64,000 nucleotides of DNA. It comes from an uncultured Alphaproteobacteria bacterium (GTDB lineage: Bacteria > Pseudomonadota > Alphaproteobacteria > CAAHEQ01 > UBA3637). This document shows positions 1 to 7,241 of this stretch, piece after piece (positions within the stretch are counted from its first letter, which is position 1; each line of letters begins with the position of its first letter). The notes under the pieces were generated by a model, which was not told the origin of the DNA, searched no databases, and saw only the letters and a list, made by a program, of their open reading frames with translations. Position numbers and translations under genes: made by a program. Location of the stretch: contig CAKPYH010000006.1 in assembly GCA_934202735.1 (NCBI GenBank), positions 18,492 to 82,491 on the forward strand, given 5' to 3'.

Positions 1-33
1 GAAATCAAATGTCAAGTCTTTTTTCATCGGTAC

Positions 34-65
34 AAAAAAAACGGGCGCAGTTTATACTCCGCCCG
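34..65 (-). terminator. Rho-independent terminator of the 89-412 lipoprotein gene
   Basis: On the minus strand CGGGCG (65-60) and CGCCCG (47-42) form a 6 bp stem with a 12 nt loop, followed by eight T residues (41-34). It lies 24 nt after the stop codon of the lipoprotein gene. Confidence 0.8.
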
Positions 66-88
66 GTGCAAGACTTCTCACACATTGA

Positions 89-412
89 TTATTTAGCCTG
101 TCCAGCCGCCTGAGCCGCCGACATCAGTTGGGTCAACACGGTACGCGCCTGGCTTTGCGTTTCCGATACAACGGCCGGCGTTTGTTCGGCCGGTGTCATC
201 ATCTTGTTCAGGCAAGCGGTCGCAACTTTCTTGGCCGTTGTCCGCATGGGGGCCGCAAAAGCCGACCCGTCCTGAACCGCCGCCAGGGCTTCACCGGTCA
301 AGCACGCTTTCAAATCTGTATTGTTGTCCGTGGCTTTATCCGCCGCAACATGGCCACAGGCCGTCAAAGCCAACCCGACACTCAAACCTAAAATCCATAC
401 TGTTTTATTCAT
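89..412 (-). CDS. Small predicted lipoprotein of unknown function
   Basis: The 107-residue protein starts with a short charged end and a hydrophobic stretch ending in the lipobox LTAC (Cys about residue 19), so signal peptidase II processing and lipidation are expected. The mature part is hydrophilic and Ala-rich, with two further Cys that could form a disulfide; I recognise no domain. The start is supported by AAAGGAG 8 nt upstream, a 17-nt-spaced promoter at 435-463 and a terminator just after the stop. It follows mnmA on the same strand but has its own promoter, so it can be expressed as a single-gene unit. Confidence 0.75.
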   Translation of the reverse strand: MNKTVWILGLSVGLALTACGHVAADKATDNNTDLKACLTGEALAAVQDGSAFAAPMRTTAKKVATACLNKMMTPAEQTPAVVSETQSQARTVLTQLMSAAQAAGQAK

Positions 413-434
413 ATTTATTCTCCTTTACCGATTG

Positions 435-463
435 ATTGTATCCTGTTTTATGTTTTTTTGCAA
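435..463 (-). promoter_or_regulatory. Sigma-70-type promoter for the 89-412 gene
   Basis: On the minus strand TTGCAA (463-458) and TACAAT (440-435) are separated by exactly 17 nt. Transcription would start near 428, about 16 nt before the ATG at 412. Confidence 0.7.
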
Positions 464-468
464 GTTTT

Positions 469-1530
469 TTATGCAATCACGCCCCCGCCCAAAACACTGT
501 CGCCCTGATAAAAGACGGCCGATTGTCCCCGCGTCAAAGCCCGTTGCGGCGCCTCAAACACCACACGCACTCCGTCCGCATGCGGATATAGAGTGGCCGG
601 GACTGCTTTTCCGGCCGACCGATATTTAACATCGGCCCGGACGGGTTCGGTTAAAGCGTCCGTCAAGCCACCCCATACCACCTGTCGCACCCGGCATTCT
701 GCTTGAAAGGTTTTATCCGCCGGAGCCACGATAACCCGATTTTGGGCGGCATCAATATCCACAACAAACAAGGGTTCCGGATAAGCAATGCCCAAGCCTT
801 TCCGTTGGCCGATGGTATAATTCCAAAAACCTTGATGCTTTCCTACAACGGTCCCGTCTGTCAACGTAATCATACCCGGCCGCGGTGTTTGCCCCAACAG
901 GTCGGCATAATCCCCGGCATAAAAATCCTGACTGTCTGCTTTATCCGCAACGGCCAAGCCCCGATCGCGGGCCATTTGTCGCACATGTTCTTTTGTCAAT
1001 TCCCCCAAAGGAAAAAGCGTATGAGCCAGTTGATCCTGCGTCAGGCGATACAGAAAATAGCTTTGATCCTTGTGCGGATCAATTCCTTTTTTCAGGATAA
1101 AGCGATTATTTTCCCGGGCAATCCGGGCATAGTGTCCCGTGGCAAAATAGTCAAACGCAATCCCGCGTTCCCGGGCGGTTTCGGCCAACAAGCCGAATTT
1201 CATCACCGTATTGCACATCACGCACGGATTAGGGGTTTGTCCGGACAAATACGCTTCCCGAAAGTACTTCAATACCGTGGCTTTATACGGTTCGGATAAA
1301 TCCAAAATATGCGTTTCAATATCGTTTTCCCGCCCCCAAGCCTGAATATCCCGAATATCCTGCTTTTCAGACGGACCATAGCAGGCATTTCCCGTGATAT
1401 GTGCCGCGGGAATATCCCGGTTGTAAATAGACATAGACAGGCCGATAACCCGATAACCTTTTTCTTTCAGCAACAAAGCCGACAAGGTGGAATCCACACC
1501 GCCCGATAAACCGACTGCTACCGTTGTCAT
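469..1530 (-). CDS. mnmA: tRNA 2-thiouridylase MnmA, variant lacking the second catalytic Cys
   Basis: The 353-residue protein belongs to the MnmA/TrmU family, which thiolates U34 of tRNA for Lys, Glu and Gln. Visible are the PP-loop SGGVDS (9-14), the motif NPCVMCN with Cys103 and Cys106, the ATGHYAR block and the C-terminal barrel part. In E. coli MnmA a second catalytic Cys lies in a DSxxxC motif; here the matching stretch DSQDFYAGDY (199-208) has no Cys. Instead there is a Cys at position 50 (NACYGPSE). The set C50, C103, C106 suggests a metal-cluster-dependent branch of the family; that is inference. The start overlaps the stop of the antiporter gene by 4 nt (ATGA), so the two genes are co-transcribed. 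Confidence 0.9.
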   Translation of the reverse strand: MTTVAVGLSGGVDSTLSALLLKEKGYRVIGLSMSIYNRDIPAAHITGNACYGPSEKQDIRDIQAWGRENDIETHILDLSEPYKATVLKYFREAYLSGQTPNPCVMCNTVMKFGLLAETARERGIAFDYFATGHYARIARENNRFILKKGIDPHKDQSYFLYRLTQDQLAHTLFPLGELTKEHVRQMARDRGLAVADKADSQDFYAGDYADLLGQTPRPGMITLTDGTVVGKHQGFWNYTIGQRKGLGIAYPEPLFVVDIDAAQNRVIVAPADKTFQAECRVRQVVWGGLTDALTEPVRADVKYRSAGKAVPATLYPHADGVRVVFEAPQRALTRGQSAVFYQGDSVLGGGVIA

Positions 1531-2486
1531 AGCCCTGCCCCCGGATTAAACATCACAAATGTATATAAGGCATACAAGCCCAAAAACACCCCGCCGACCC
1601 AACGGGAAAACATCCGCCGGGTAAAGGCTATCCCGATCAAAGCCGCCGTAACCCCCGTCATAATCCAAACGTCCGCGCCCATGTCGGCCGATACGACCAC
1701 CGGCATAAACAAGGCCGTAGCCCCCAGGATAAACAAGGCATTATAGATATTGCTGCCCACCACATTACCGAAAGCCACATCATTTTGTCGCCGCACCGAT
1801 GCCATCACGGACGTAATCAATTCCGGCAAGGACGTGCCGACCGCCACAATAGTTAAACCGATGACCCGTTCCGATACACCCCAGGCCCGTGCCAATTCGG
1901 TCGCACTATCCACCAAAAACTTGGCCCCTAACAAGGTTAAACCGATACCGACCCCTGTCCGAATCAGTGCCGTCCAAACATTTCCGGTATCGGCCCCCAT
2001 TTCGGAATCCAGTTCTTTTTCCTGGGCACGCAGGGCTTTTTGATTGCGCCGATCCGACCAATAGGAATATCCCACATAAAAGAGCAACGCTGCCACCAAC
2101 CCGCCCCCCAAGACCGGACCGATGGTCCCGGCCATCAGGGCAACAATCAAACCCACGGTGGACAAAATTAAAAACACACTGTCCCGCCGGAAGGATTTCA
2201 GATCCACCCGCACCGGTGCGATCAGAGCCGACAAACCTAAAACCAACAAAATGTTGGCCGTATTGCTGCCCACCACATTACCGACAGCAATCCCTTGAGC
2301 CCCGCGTTTTACAGCCAGCAGGCTGGTAATCAACTCGGGTGTTGAGGTCCCGAATCCCACCAGCGTCAACCCGATCAGCAACGGCGACACACCCAGTTTA
2401 CGGGCTAACTGCACCGCGCCCCGAACCAAGGTATCCCCGCCGAATATCAAACACCCCAGCCCCAGGACTAATAAAACATAAACCAT
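1527..2486 (-). CDS. Calcium/sodium antiporter, YrbG/CaxA type
   Basis: This 319-residue polytopic inner-membrane protein has two homologous halves, each with the alpha-repeat signature of the Ca/cation antiporter superfamily: GFGTSTPELITS near residue 45 and AVGTSLPELITS near residue 215, each followed by GNVVGSN. The acidic PEL glutamates are the expected ion ligands. About ten membrane helices are visible. It would exchange Ca2+ against Na+ or H+ across the inner membrane. An AAGGAG site lies upstream of the ATG, and the gene overlaps mnmA by 4 nt. A palindrome at 2520-2542 sits over its probable -35 region. Confidence 0.9.
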   Translation of the reverse strand: MVYVLLVLGLGCLIFGGDTLVRGAVQLARKLGVSPLLIGLTLVGFGTSTPELITSLLAVKRGAQGIAVGNVVGSNTANILLVLGLSALIAPVRVDLKSFRRDSVFLILSTVGLIVALMAGTIGPVLGGGLVAALLFYVGYSYWSDRRNQKALRAQEKELDSEMGADTGNVWTALIRTGVGIGLTLLGAKFLVDSATELARAWGVSERVIGLTIVAVGTSLPELITSVMASVRRQNDVAFGNVVGSNIYNALFILGATALFMPVVVSADMGADVWIMTGVTAALIGIAFTRRMFSRWVGGVFLGLYALYTFVMFNPGAGL

Positions 2487-2519
2487 TCTTTATCTCCTTA
2501 TGTATAATAACGGGCCTGA

Positions 2520-2570
2520 TTTTACAGCAATTTGTTGTAAAAATCAAGCATGAATTTGTATGACACAAAT
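2520..2570. promoter_or_regulatory. Two inverted repeats in the divergent antiporter/FadL promoter region
   Basis: A 23 bp near-palindrome (2520-2542; half site TTTTACAGCAA, one mismatched pair) overlaps a possible minus-strand -35 box (TTGCTG, 17 nt from TTATAC). A second repeat, ATTTGT-5nt-ACAAAT (2554-2570), overlaps a possible plus-strand -35 TTGTAT (2556-2561) that is 16 nt from TATGAT (2578-2583). Both look like operators for dimeric regulators. The regulator cannot be named from the sequence. Confidence 0.4.
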
Positions 2571-2688
2571 ATGATAATATGATGACACTTATGTGATAAT
2601 TCTGCAAAGTCGGCGTTATTTTCTTACCTTTCCGCCGGGTTTTTGGTAAAAGCAACCCCGACATTTGAACACGAAAGGAGATTTTTAT

Positions 2689-3912
2689 ATGCAGTGTAAA
2701 AAATGTGTGGGACGTTTGTCCGTTTTTGTTTTAACCGGTCTGATGTGTGGGGGGACGGCTTTGGCCGCAGGGTATCAGCTCAATGAATACTCGGCCACAG
2801 GTATGGGTCGTGCCTTTGCCGGGGCCGCCGTTGTCGGTGATGACTTTTCGGCCATCGGCTATAACCCGGCCGGTATGTTCTTTAATCAGACCAGCGGAGC
2901 ACAACTGGGGGCTTCTGTCGTATCCCTGCATTCGGACTTCAAGGGCTATACCCATGCCGGTGCCGCTTGGGACCGCGATCACACACGCATTACACGCGTT
3001 TTACCGAACGGCTTTGTTCAGTATAAACTAAATGACGCTTTAACCGCCGGGATCGGGGTGTATGTACCGTTCGGCCTGTCCACCGATTACAAAAACGGGT
3101 GGTTCGGGGAAGAACACGGTGGATTGTCCCAAATTTCTACTACGAACGTATCGCCCGCAATTTCCTATCGCTTGGCCGACACGGTTGCCATCGGGGCCAG
3201 TGTCAATTTTCAAAATGCCGATGCACGTTTAACAGCCACCGGATCCGATGTCAGCGGTGATGATTGGGCCACGGGGTATACTATCGGTATGGCTTACCGG
3301 CCGGCCGACAATGTACGGTTAGGATTGTCGTATCGTTCGGCGGTCAAACATCACCTGAAAGGACGCTTAAAAACGGCGGCTTTAGGGAACTTTTATGATA
3401 TTTCGGCCGAAATTACAACACCTGAAACCATTTGGCTGACCGGGGCCTGGGACGTGAATCAAAAATGGACTCTGTCCGGTACATTCCGGTGGACGCGGTG
3501 GAGCCGCTTTGATACTTTAAGTATTTTAAGCCCGAGTTTCTCATCAACACATCCGTTGCACCCGGCGGCCGTTTCCGTCACGGAAGAAAAATGGCGGGAT
3601 ACCCGTTTTTATGCTTTGGGGGCGGATTACAAGTATAATGATCGCTGGACATTCCGCATAGGGACTGCGTATGACAGTACCGTCATTCGCTCACCCGATT
3701 ATCGTACACCGCGGATTCCCGACGGGCGGCGCGTTTGGTCTGCTTTGGGGGCTTCGTACACCTGGAATAATATTCAAGCCGATGTCGGATATGCCCACAT
3801 TTTCGTGCACGGAGGAAAGTCTAACGGCACGGATTCCAACCACCCGCGGCCGAATATCAAGTATTCGTCCGATGCCAACATGTTCAGTTTTGTTGTGCAG
3901 TACAAATTCTAA
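2689..3912 (+). CDS. FadL-family outer-membrane transporter
   Basis: The 407-residue protein belongs to the FadL/OmpP1/TodX family of barrels that move hydrophobic compounds such as long-chain fatty acids across the outer membrane. It has a signal peptide ending near ALAA; the mature N terminus GYQLNEYSATGMGRAFAG matches the FadL start, followed by an NPAGM motif, and the chain ends in an aromatic barrel signal (QYKF). The start at 2689 was chosen over an upstream TTG at 2665 because AAAGGAG lies 8-9 nt before it. The gene is followed at once by a strong terminator, so it is monocistronic. Confidence 0.88.
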   Translation: MQCKKCVGRLSVFVLTGLMCGGTALAAGYQLNEYSATGMGRAFAGAAVVGDDFSAIGYNPAGMFFNQTSGAQLGASVVSLHSDFKGYTHAGAAWDRDHTRITRVLPNGFVQYKLNDALTAGIGVYVPFGLSTDYKNGWFGEEHGGLSQISTTNVSPAISYRLADTVAIGASVNFQNADARLTATGSDVSGDDWATGYTIGMAYRPADNVRLGLSYRSAVKHHLKGRLKTAALGNFYDISAEITTPETIWLTGAWDVNQKWTLSGTFRWTRWSRFDTLSILSPSFSSTHPLHPAAVSVTEEKWRDTRFYALGADYKYNDRWTFRIGTAYDSTVIRSPDYRTPRIPDGRRVWSALGASYTWNNIQADVGYAHIFVHGGKSNGTDSNHPRPNIKYSSDANMFSFVVQYKF

Positions 3913-3917
3913 GATCA

Positions 3918-3954
3918 GGCCCCGTCAAAAAAACGGGGCCATTCTTATTTTTTT
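3918..3954 (+). terminator. Terminator of the FadL-family gene
   Basis: GGCCCCGT (3918-3925) and ACGGGGCC (3933-3940) form an 8 bp stem with a 7 nt loop, followed by a T-rich tract (3944-3954). Confidence 0.9.
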
Positions 3955-3955
3955 G

Positions 3956-3983
3956 TTGCATTCATGAAAAAAATTTGTATAAT
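3956..3983 (+). promoter_or_regulatory. Promoter of the DsbA-like gene
   Basis: TTGCAT (3956-3961) and the consensus TATAAT (3978-3983) are spaced 16 nt. They lie directly after the preceding terminator and about 42 nt before the ATG at 4026. Confidence 0.65.
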
Positions 3984-4025
3984 CAGTCTTATCCATAAAC
4001 AATATATTATGAAAGGGGAAATGTT

Positions 4026-4919
4026 ATGGTAGAAGTAAAAAATCGTTCAACACCCGTTGTTGAAAAGAAAGAAGCCAAAGAAAACAAATGCTCATGCGGT
4101 TGTGATTGCGGTTGCCGTCAACAGGCTATTGATATGTTCGTCAAGTGCGGTACAATGTTGGTTTCGGCCTTGATTATTTCGGCCGCGATTGCCACGGCTC
4201 CAAACCGTTGCGATTGCAAAAAAATGATGCCGCAAGACGGTCCGCGGGCCGAACGGCCGATGCGGGGCCCGGCGGTACAGGATTTCCGTCAATTCATTAT
4301 GGACAACCCCAAGGTTTTAATTGACTCGGTTGACAAGTATTATAAAGCACAAGAAGCCGCGAAACCGGCTACACCCCAAGTGGCTCCGGCCGAATTGGTC
4401 CAACAAATCGTGAATGATAAAACCAACTATTCTTTGGGCAACCCCAAGGGTAAGTACGTGATTATTGAATTCTTTGATTATCAATGCGGTTGGTGCAAAA
4501 AGACCAATAAAGAAATGGCGGCGGCCGTTGCATCTAAAGAAGGCAAAAACATCCGCTGGATCCCCATTGACACGCCGATTTTCGGTGAAGCCAGCGAAAC
4601 CATCGCACGTTATGTCTTGGCGGCCGGCGAACAAAAGAAGTATGCCGAAATGCATGACGCGGTCGGGGCTGCTACCGGAAAATTGGACGAAGCCGCTTTG
4701 ATTGAGTTGGGCAAAAAACTGGGTCTGAATACAGACAAATTAAAGAAAGATGCCAACGGCGAAAAGATTAAAGCCAAATTGGTGGCGAACCGTGAATTCA
4801 CGAAAACGTTGAATATCAACGGCGTGCCGATGTTGATTGTGGACGGCCGTATCAACGGCGGTGCCTTGATCGGCGACAAGTTGTCCGCAGTGGTAAAAGA
4901 ATCTCAAAACAAGAAATAA
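4026..4919 (+). CDS. Membrane-anchored DsbA/DsbG-like thiol oxidoreductase with Cys-rich cytoplasmic tail
   Basis: The 297-residue protein has a thioredoxin-fold domain (about 125-295) with the active-site motif CGWC (154-157) after EFFDYQ and a cis-Pro loop GVPML, as in the DsbA/Com1 group of periplasmic disulfide enzymes. Before it come a single transmembrane helix (about 37-58) and a short N-terminal region that should be cytoplasmic and holds five alternating Cys (22, 24, 26, 28, 30). Two more Cys (62, 64) follow the helix. The tail is not part of a normal DsbA and could bind metal. The start is set by GAAAGGGG about 6 nt upstream. It has its own promoter and terminator, hence monocistronic. 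Confidence 0.85.
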   Translation: MVEVKNRSTPVVEKKEAKENKCSCGCDCGCRQQAIDMFVKCGTMLVSALIISAAIATAPNRCDCKKMMPQDGPRAERPMRGPAVQDFRQFIMDNPKVLIDSVDKYYKAQEAAKPATPQVAPAELVQQIVNDKTNYSLGNPKGKYVIIEFFDYQCGWCKKTNKEMAAAVASKEGKNIRWIPIDTPIFGEASETIARYVLAAGEQKKYAEMHDAVGAATGKLDEAALIELGKKLGLNTDKLKKDANGEKIKAKLVANREFTKTLNINGVPMLIVDGRINGGALIGDKLSAVVKESQNKK

Positions 4920-4935
4920 GCCACCGGTTTTTACG

Positions 4936-4965
4936 AAAGCCCCGACACATTCGGGGCTTTTTTTG
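4936..4965 (+). terminator. Terminator of the DsbA-like gene
   Basis: AAAGCCCCGA (4936-4945) and TCGGGGCTTT (4951-4960) form a 10 bp stem with a 5 nt loop, followed by T residues. Confidence 0.9.
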
Positions 4966-5032
4966 TTGTCCGATTTTATTCCTGCCCCTGTTCTAGGTGA
5001 TCATCATCTGTTTTTTTGACCGTCTCTGTTGT

Positions 5033-5220
5033 GTCATCGTCCGTTCCTGTTCTTTATCATTTTCGGCTTCAACACCGACACACATTATTTTTTGCTATCT
5101 TGGAACCCCGTTTGTGAGTATTGTTATCTTCGGTTCGCGTCCCACACACTTACTTTCCCCTGTCATTTTCGGACGCTATTTTTCTTTCGTCATCTTCGGG
5201 CTTGACCCGGAGATCCAGGG
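5033..5220. repeat. Decayed array of GTCAT-type repeats
   Basis: Between 5033 and 5220 several degenerate units begin with GTCAT or a close form followed by CTTCGG or TTTCGG. The last (5189-5220) is the well-preserved left arm of the element seen complete at 62375-62454 and runs to ATCCAGGG. The region 4966-5241 otherwise holds nothing I would call a gene. Confidence 0.6.
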
Positions 5221-5241
5221 AAAGAGAAGTCTTCTTTCTTT

Positions 5242-5424
5242 TCACTGTGTTTCACGGGTACACGTCCGCATGTACAGAGTCCCCGTCAAAACATTGTGTT
5301 CCATCACACACCGGGTAATGGTCAGGCTCTTATCGGGATTGACATGTACGTCCGAAACAACCGGCACCTGCGAACACGCCCCCAGGGACAAGGCAACACC
5401 CCATACGATTAAAATCCGTTTCAT
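5242..5424 (-). CDS. Very small predicted lipoprotein behind a structured leader
   Basis: This 60-residue protein has a basic start, a hydrophobic segment and a lipobox LGAC, leaving a mature lipoprotein of about 44 residues with two more Cys. I know no family for it. The start at 5424 (second of two adjacent ATGs) is favoured because GGAAGG (5436-5431) then has normal spacing. A minus-strand promoter at 5612-5640 gives a leader of about 180 nt with alternative pairings, one of which covers the ribosome site. The stop abuts a repeat arm at 5189-5220. Confidence 0.65.
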   Translation of the reverse strand: MKRILIVWGVALSLGACSQVPVVSDVHVNPDKSLTITRCVMEHNVLTGTLYMRTCTRETQ

Positions 5425-5430
5425 CATTCA

Positions 5431-5605
5431 CCTTCCGAAAAGCCTTGATGAGAGGCGGCTGGAAGTTAGTAACTATTTTAGGAATAGTGCGATATATTCG
5501 GCCAAAAAGCATTATTCTATCGCCTTCCAGCCAAAGCCGGACAGGCAATTTTGCCTTATTTTCCTAAAAGGGTTACTACACCCCGGGGCAGGAATCACCT
5601 GCCTT
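5431..5605 (-). promoter_or_regulatory. Long 5' leader with mutually exclusive hairpins; riboswitch-like
   Basis: In transcript order the leader has hairpin D (5603-5598 with 5592-5587). Hairpin B pairs 5578-5572 and 5569-5561 with 5473-5467 and 5484-5476 (7 plus 9 bp around a 2x2 mismatch). Hairpin A pairs 5532-5524 with 5465-5457 (9 bp) and has an inner 9 bp helix, 5517-5509 with 5490-5482. Hairpin C pairs 5465-5457 with 5444-5441 and 5436-5432 (9 bp with a 4 nt bulge) and buries the Shine-Dalgarno GGAAGG. A and C compete for one strand, and B crosses A. It matches no riboswitch class I know. Confidence 0.5.
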
Positions 5606-5614
5606 ATTTTTACT
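5587..5614 (+). terminator. Plus-strand terminator-like hairpin (also leader hairpin D)
   Basis: GGCAGG (5587-5592), loop AATCA and CCTGCC (5598-5603) are followed by TTATTTTTA on the plus strand. No plus-strand gene precedes it. It is probably the first hairpin of the minus-strand leader, but it could also end a plus-strand transcript. Confidence 0.4.
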
Positions 5615-5640
5615 TTATCCGATTTTCAGAGAAATGTCAA
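5612..5640 (-). promoter_or_regulatory. Promoter of the structured leader and small lipoprotein
   Basis: On the minus strand a consensus TTGACA (5640-5635) lies exactly 17 nt from TAAAGT (5617-5612). Transcription would begin near 5605, just before hairpin D. Confidence 0.6.
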
Positions 5641-5664
5641 AGGGAAAGTGAATAAACGACAGAT

Positions 5665-5804
5665 GTCATCTTCGGGCTTGCCCCGGAGATCCAGGGGAAC
5701 GTAAGGACTTCATTTGTCCTGGATTATGCGCTACGCTTACCCGCTCACTGCGTTCGGGGCCGCCTGTCGGCGTTGCCTTCGGCCCCCATTTTCATGGGAA
5801 TGAC
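5665..5804. repeat. Full-length GTCAT...ATGAC repeat element, long form
   Basis: The 140 bp element begins GTCATCTTCGGGCTTG and reaches ATCCAGG as its left arm. A spacer is followed by TCCTGGAT, an inserted GC-rich segment of about 70 bp, and the right end GGGAATGAC. The ends are inverted (GTCAT/ATGAC and ATCCAGG/CCTGGAT), as in palindromic REP- or MITE-like elements. It directly abuts the 3' flank of the Cys-rich gene at 5941-7200. Confidence 0.7.
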
Positions 5805-5893
5805 AAAAGAGAAAAACCGGTATTGGACAAGGTCATAGAAAAAACCGTGAATGACAGAATACTCCTTATTTTCAACACCATCGCCCATACTAC

Positions 5894-5919
5894 AAAGGGG
5901 CCCCAACCGGAGCCCCTTT
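5894..5919 (-). terminator. Terminator-like hairpin after the first Cys-rich gene
   Basis: AAAGGGGC and GCCCCTTT arms with inner CC/GG pairs form a strong stem around GGTT. The T-tract is short. The same hairpin follows the paralogous gene at 62593-62617, which supports function. Confidence 0.6.
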
Positions 5920-5940
5920 GCACTTGAACATACCAGGATA

Positions 5941-7200
5941 TTATTTCCGAACACAATACCCATCTTTCATTGTACGATTAGGGCACTTCGCACATTCAGA
6001 CTCATCGGCCCAAAGCCCAAAGTTATAACTACAAGCATAACAACCACCATTCCTGATTTTAAGTTCTCCATCGGAACATATAGGTGTACACATTTCGTTA
6101 TATATCTCACGATTGGAGCACTTCGCACATTCTGTCGCGTCTGCATTGAACCCTTGGTTCACACTACAATGATAACAAGTACCATTGGTACTCATGAAAC
6201 GATTGGAGCATTTCGCACATTCTGCCGCAGTAGCCTCACCCGCAGCGACATCACTACAATCATAACAAGAATCATTAAGACCTGTAAATTGTTCATCAGT
6301 ACATATAGGTAAACACTTCCCGTCTTTCATTTTACGATTAGGACACTTCGCACATTCAGAAGAATCAGCCCTTACTCCCGAGCTATAACTACAATCACGA
6401 CAATAATAATCACCGTCTCTAAATTGTTCAGCAGTACATATAACCACACACTTCCCGTCTTTCATTTCACGATTGGGACATTTCGCACATTCAGAAGAAT
6501 CAGCGGCGACAGCTGTGGCATAACTACATAAATAACAATCATTACTGCCAACCATAAAACGATTGGAACATTTGGAACATTCTTCCGCTGATGCCCAAAT
6601 GCGTACAGGTGAACACGACACACATATACCGTTACTATTCTTCATCGGCTTGTCCCCCGGGCAATCGTTGTCGCAGGTTACATTGGGCACACAGATCCCG
6701 TTTTCAGCATGCTGACAGTAACCGCAGGTCGGGGTATTCCCGCCCTCACCCGCGGCCGGCGCAAAGGTGAACACAATGGTATTGCCGTCTTCGGCACAGG
6801 TATAATCCGCTTTCACTCCGTTCTCCCACACCTTGGTGGCCCCCAAAGTTATTGTACGCGCCATCTGCACCCCGTTATTCAAAACGTGATTGCAAACGGG
6901 CCGAGTAATATCCGATACCGTCAAGGTAAATCCGGGATCCGCCGCAGCCAACGCCACCGGAAAATCACCGATTTTATTGGCAAACTCCGCGTCCAGTGTC
7001 GTGGCCGATACGCCCGTCCCCAACAACGTGTACGTTGACAAAGCAACCGCCCGTTTATTCACTCCGTCTATAATATCATTGGCTTTCAACCGATTCATGG
7101 CGTATGTATAGCCCGCTATACCACCGATGGATAAAATCCCCATGATGGCCAAGACCCCCAGCATTTCCACCATACTGCGGCCGGATTCATTGTTTCTCAT
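5941..7200 (-). CDS. Prepilin-like protein with C-terminal Cys-rich repeats, copy 1
   Basis: The 419-residue protein starts with a type IV pilin-like N terminus: short charged leader, SGRSMVEMLGVLAIMG with a Glu five residues after the Arg, and a hydrophobic helix to about residue 32. A pilin-like globular part of about 125 residues follows, then a linker with CGYCQH, then six units built on ECxKCxNRxM with paired Cys about every 40 residues. This suggests an exported, disulfide-rich stalk or surface protein. The start at 7200 has GAAAGGG upstream; an extension to 7251 would run over the promoter. The paralog at 62642-63730 shares promoter, leader and 3' flank. Confidence 0.8.
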   Translation of the reverse strand: MRNNESGRSMVEMLGVLAIMGILSIGGIAGYTYAMNRLKANDIIDGVNKRAVALSTYTLLGTGVSATTLDAEFANKIGDFPVALAAADPGFTLTVSDITRPVCNHVLNNGVQMARTITLGATKVWENGVKADYTCAEDGNTIVFTFAPAAGEGGNTPTCGYCQHAENGICVPNVTCDNDCPGDKPMKNSNGICVSCSPVRIWASAEECSKCSNRFMVGSNDCYLCSYATAVAADSSECAKCPNREMKDGKCVVICTAEQFRDGDYYCRDCSYSSGVRADSSECAKCPNRKMKDGKCLPICTDEQFTGLNDSCYDCSDVAAGEATAAECAKCSNRFMSTNGTCYHCSVNQGFNADATECAKCSNREIYNEMCTPICSDGELKIRNGGCYACSYNFGLWADESECAKCPNRTMKDGYCVRK

Positions 7201-7241
7201 TTTGCTTTCCCTTTCTTGATTGAGTTTTCTCTTTGGCTCGG

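Noticed and set aside
4997..5704. Plus-strand open reading frame of 235 codons through the repeat region
   Set aside because: It runs through decayed GTCAT repeats, the structured leader and, on the opposite strand, a lipoprotein gene with its own ribosome site and promoter. It has no ribosome site and no protein-like pattern.
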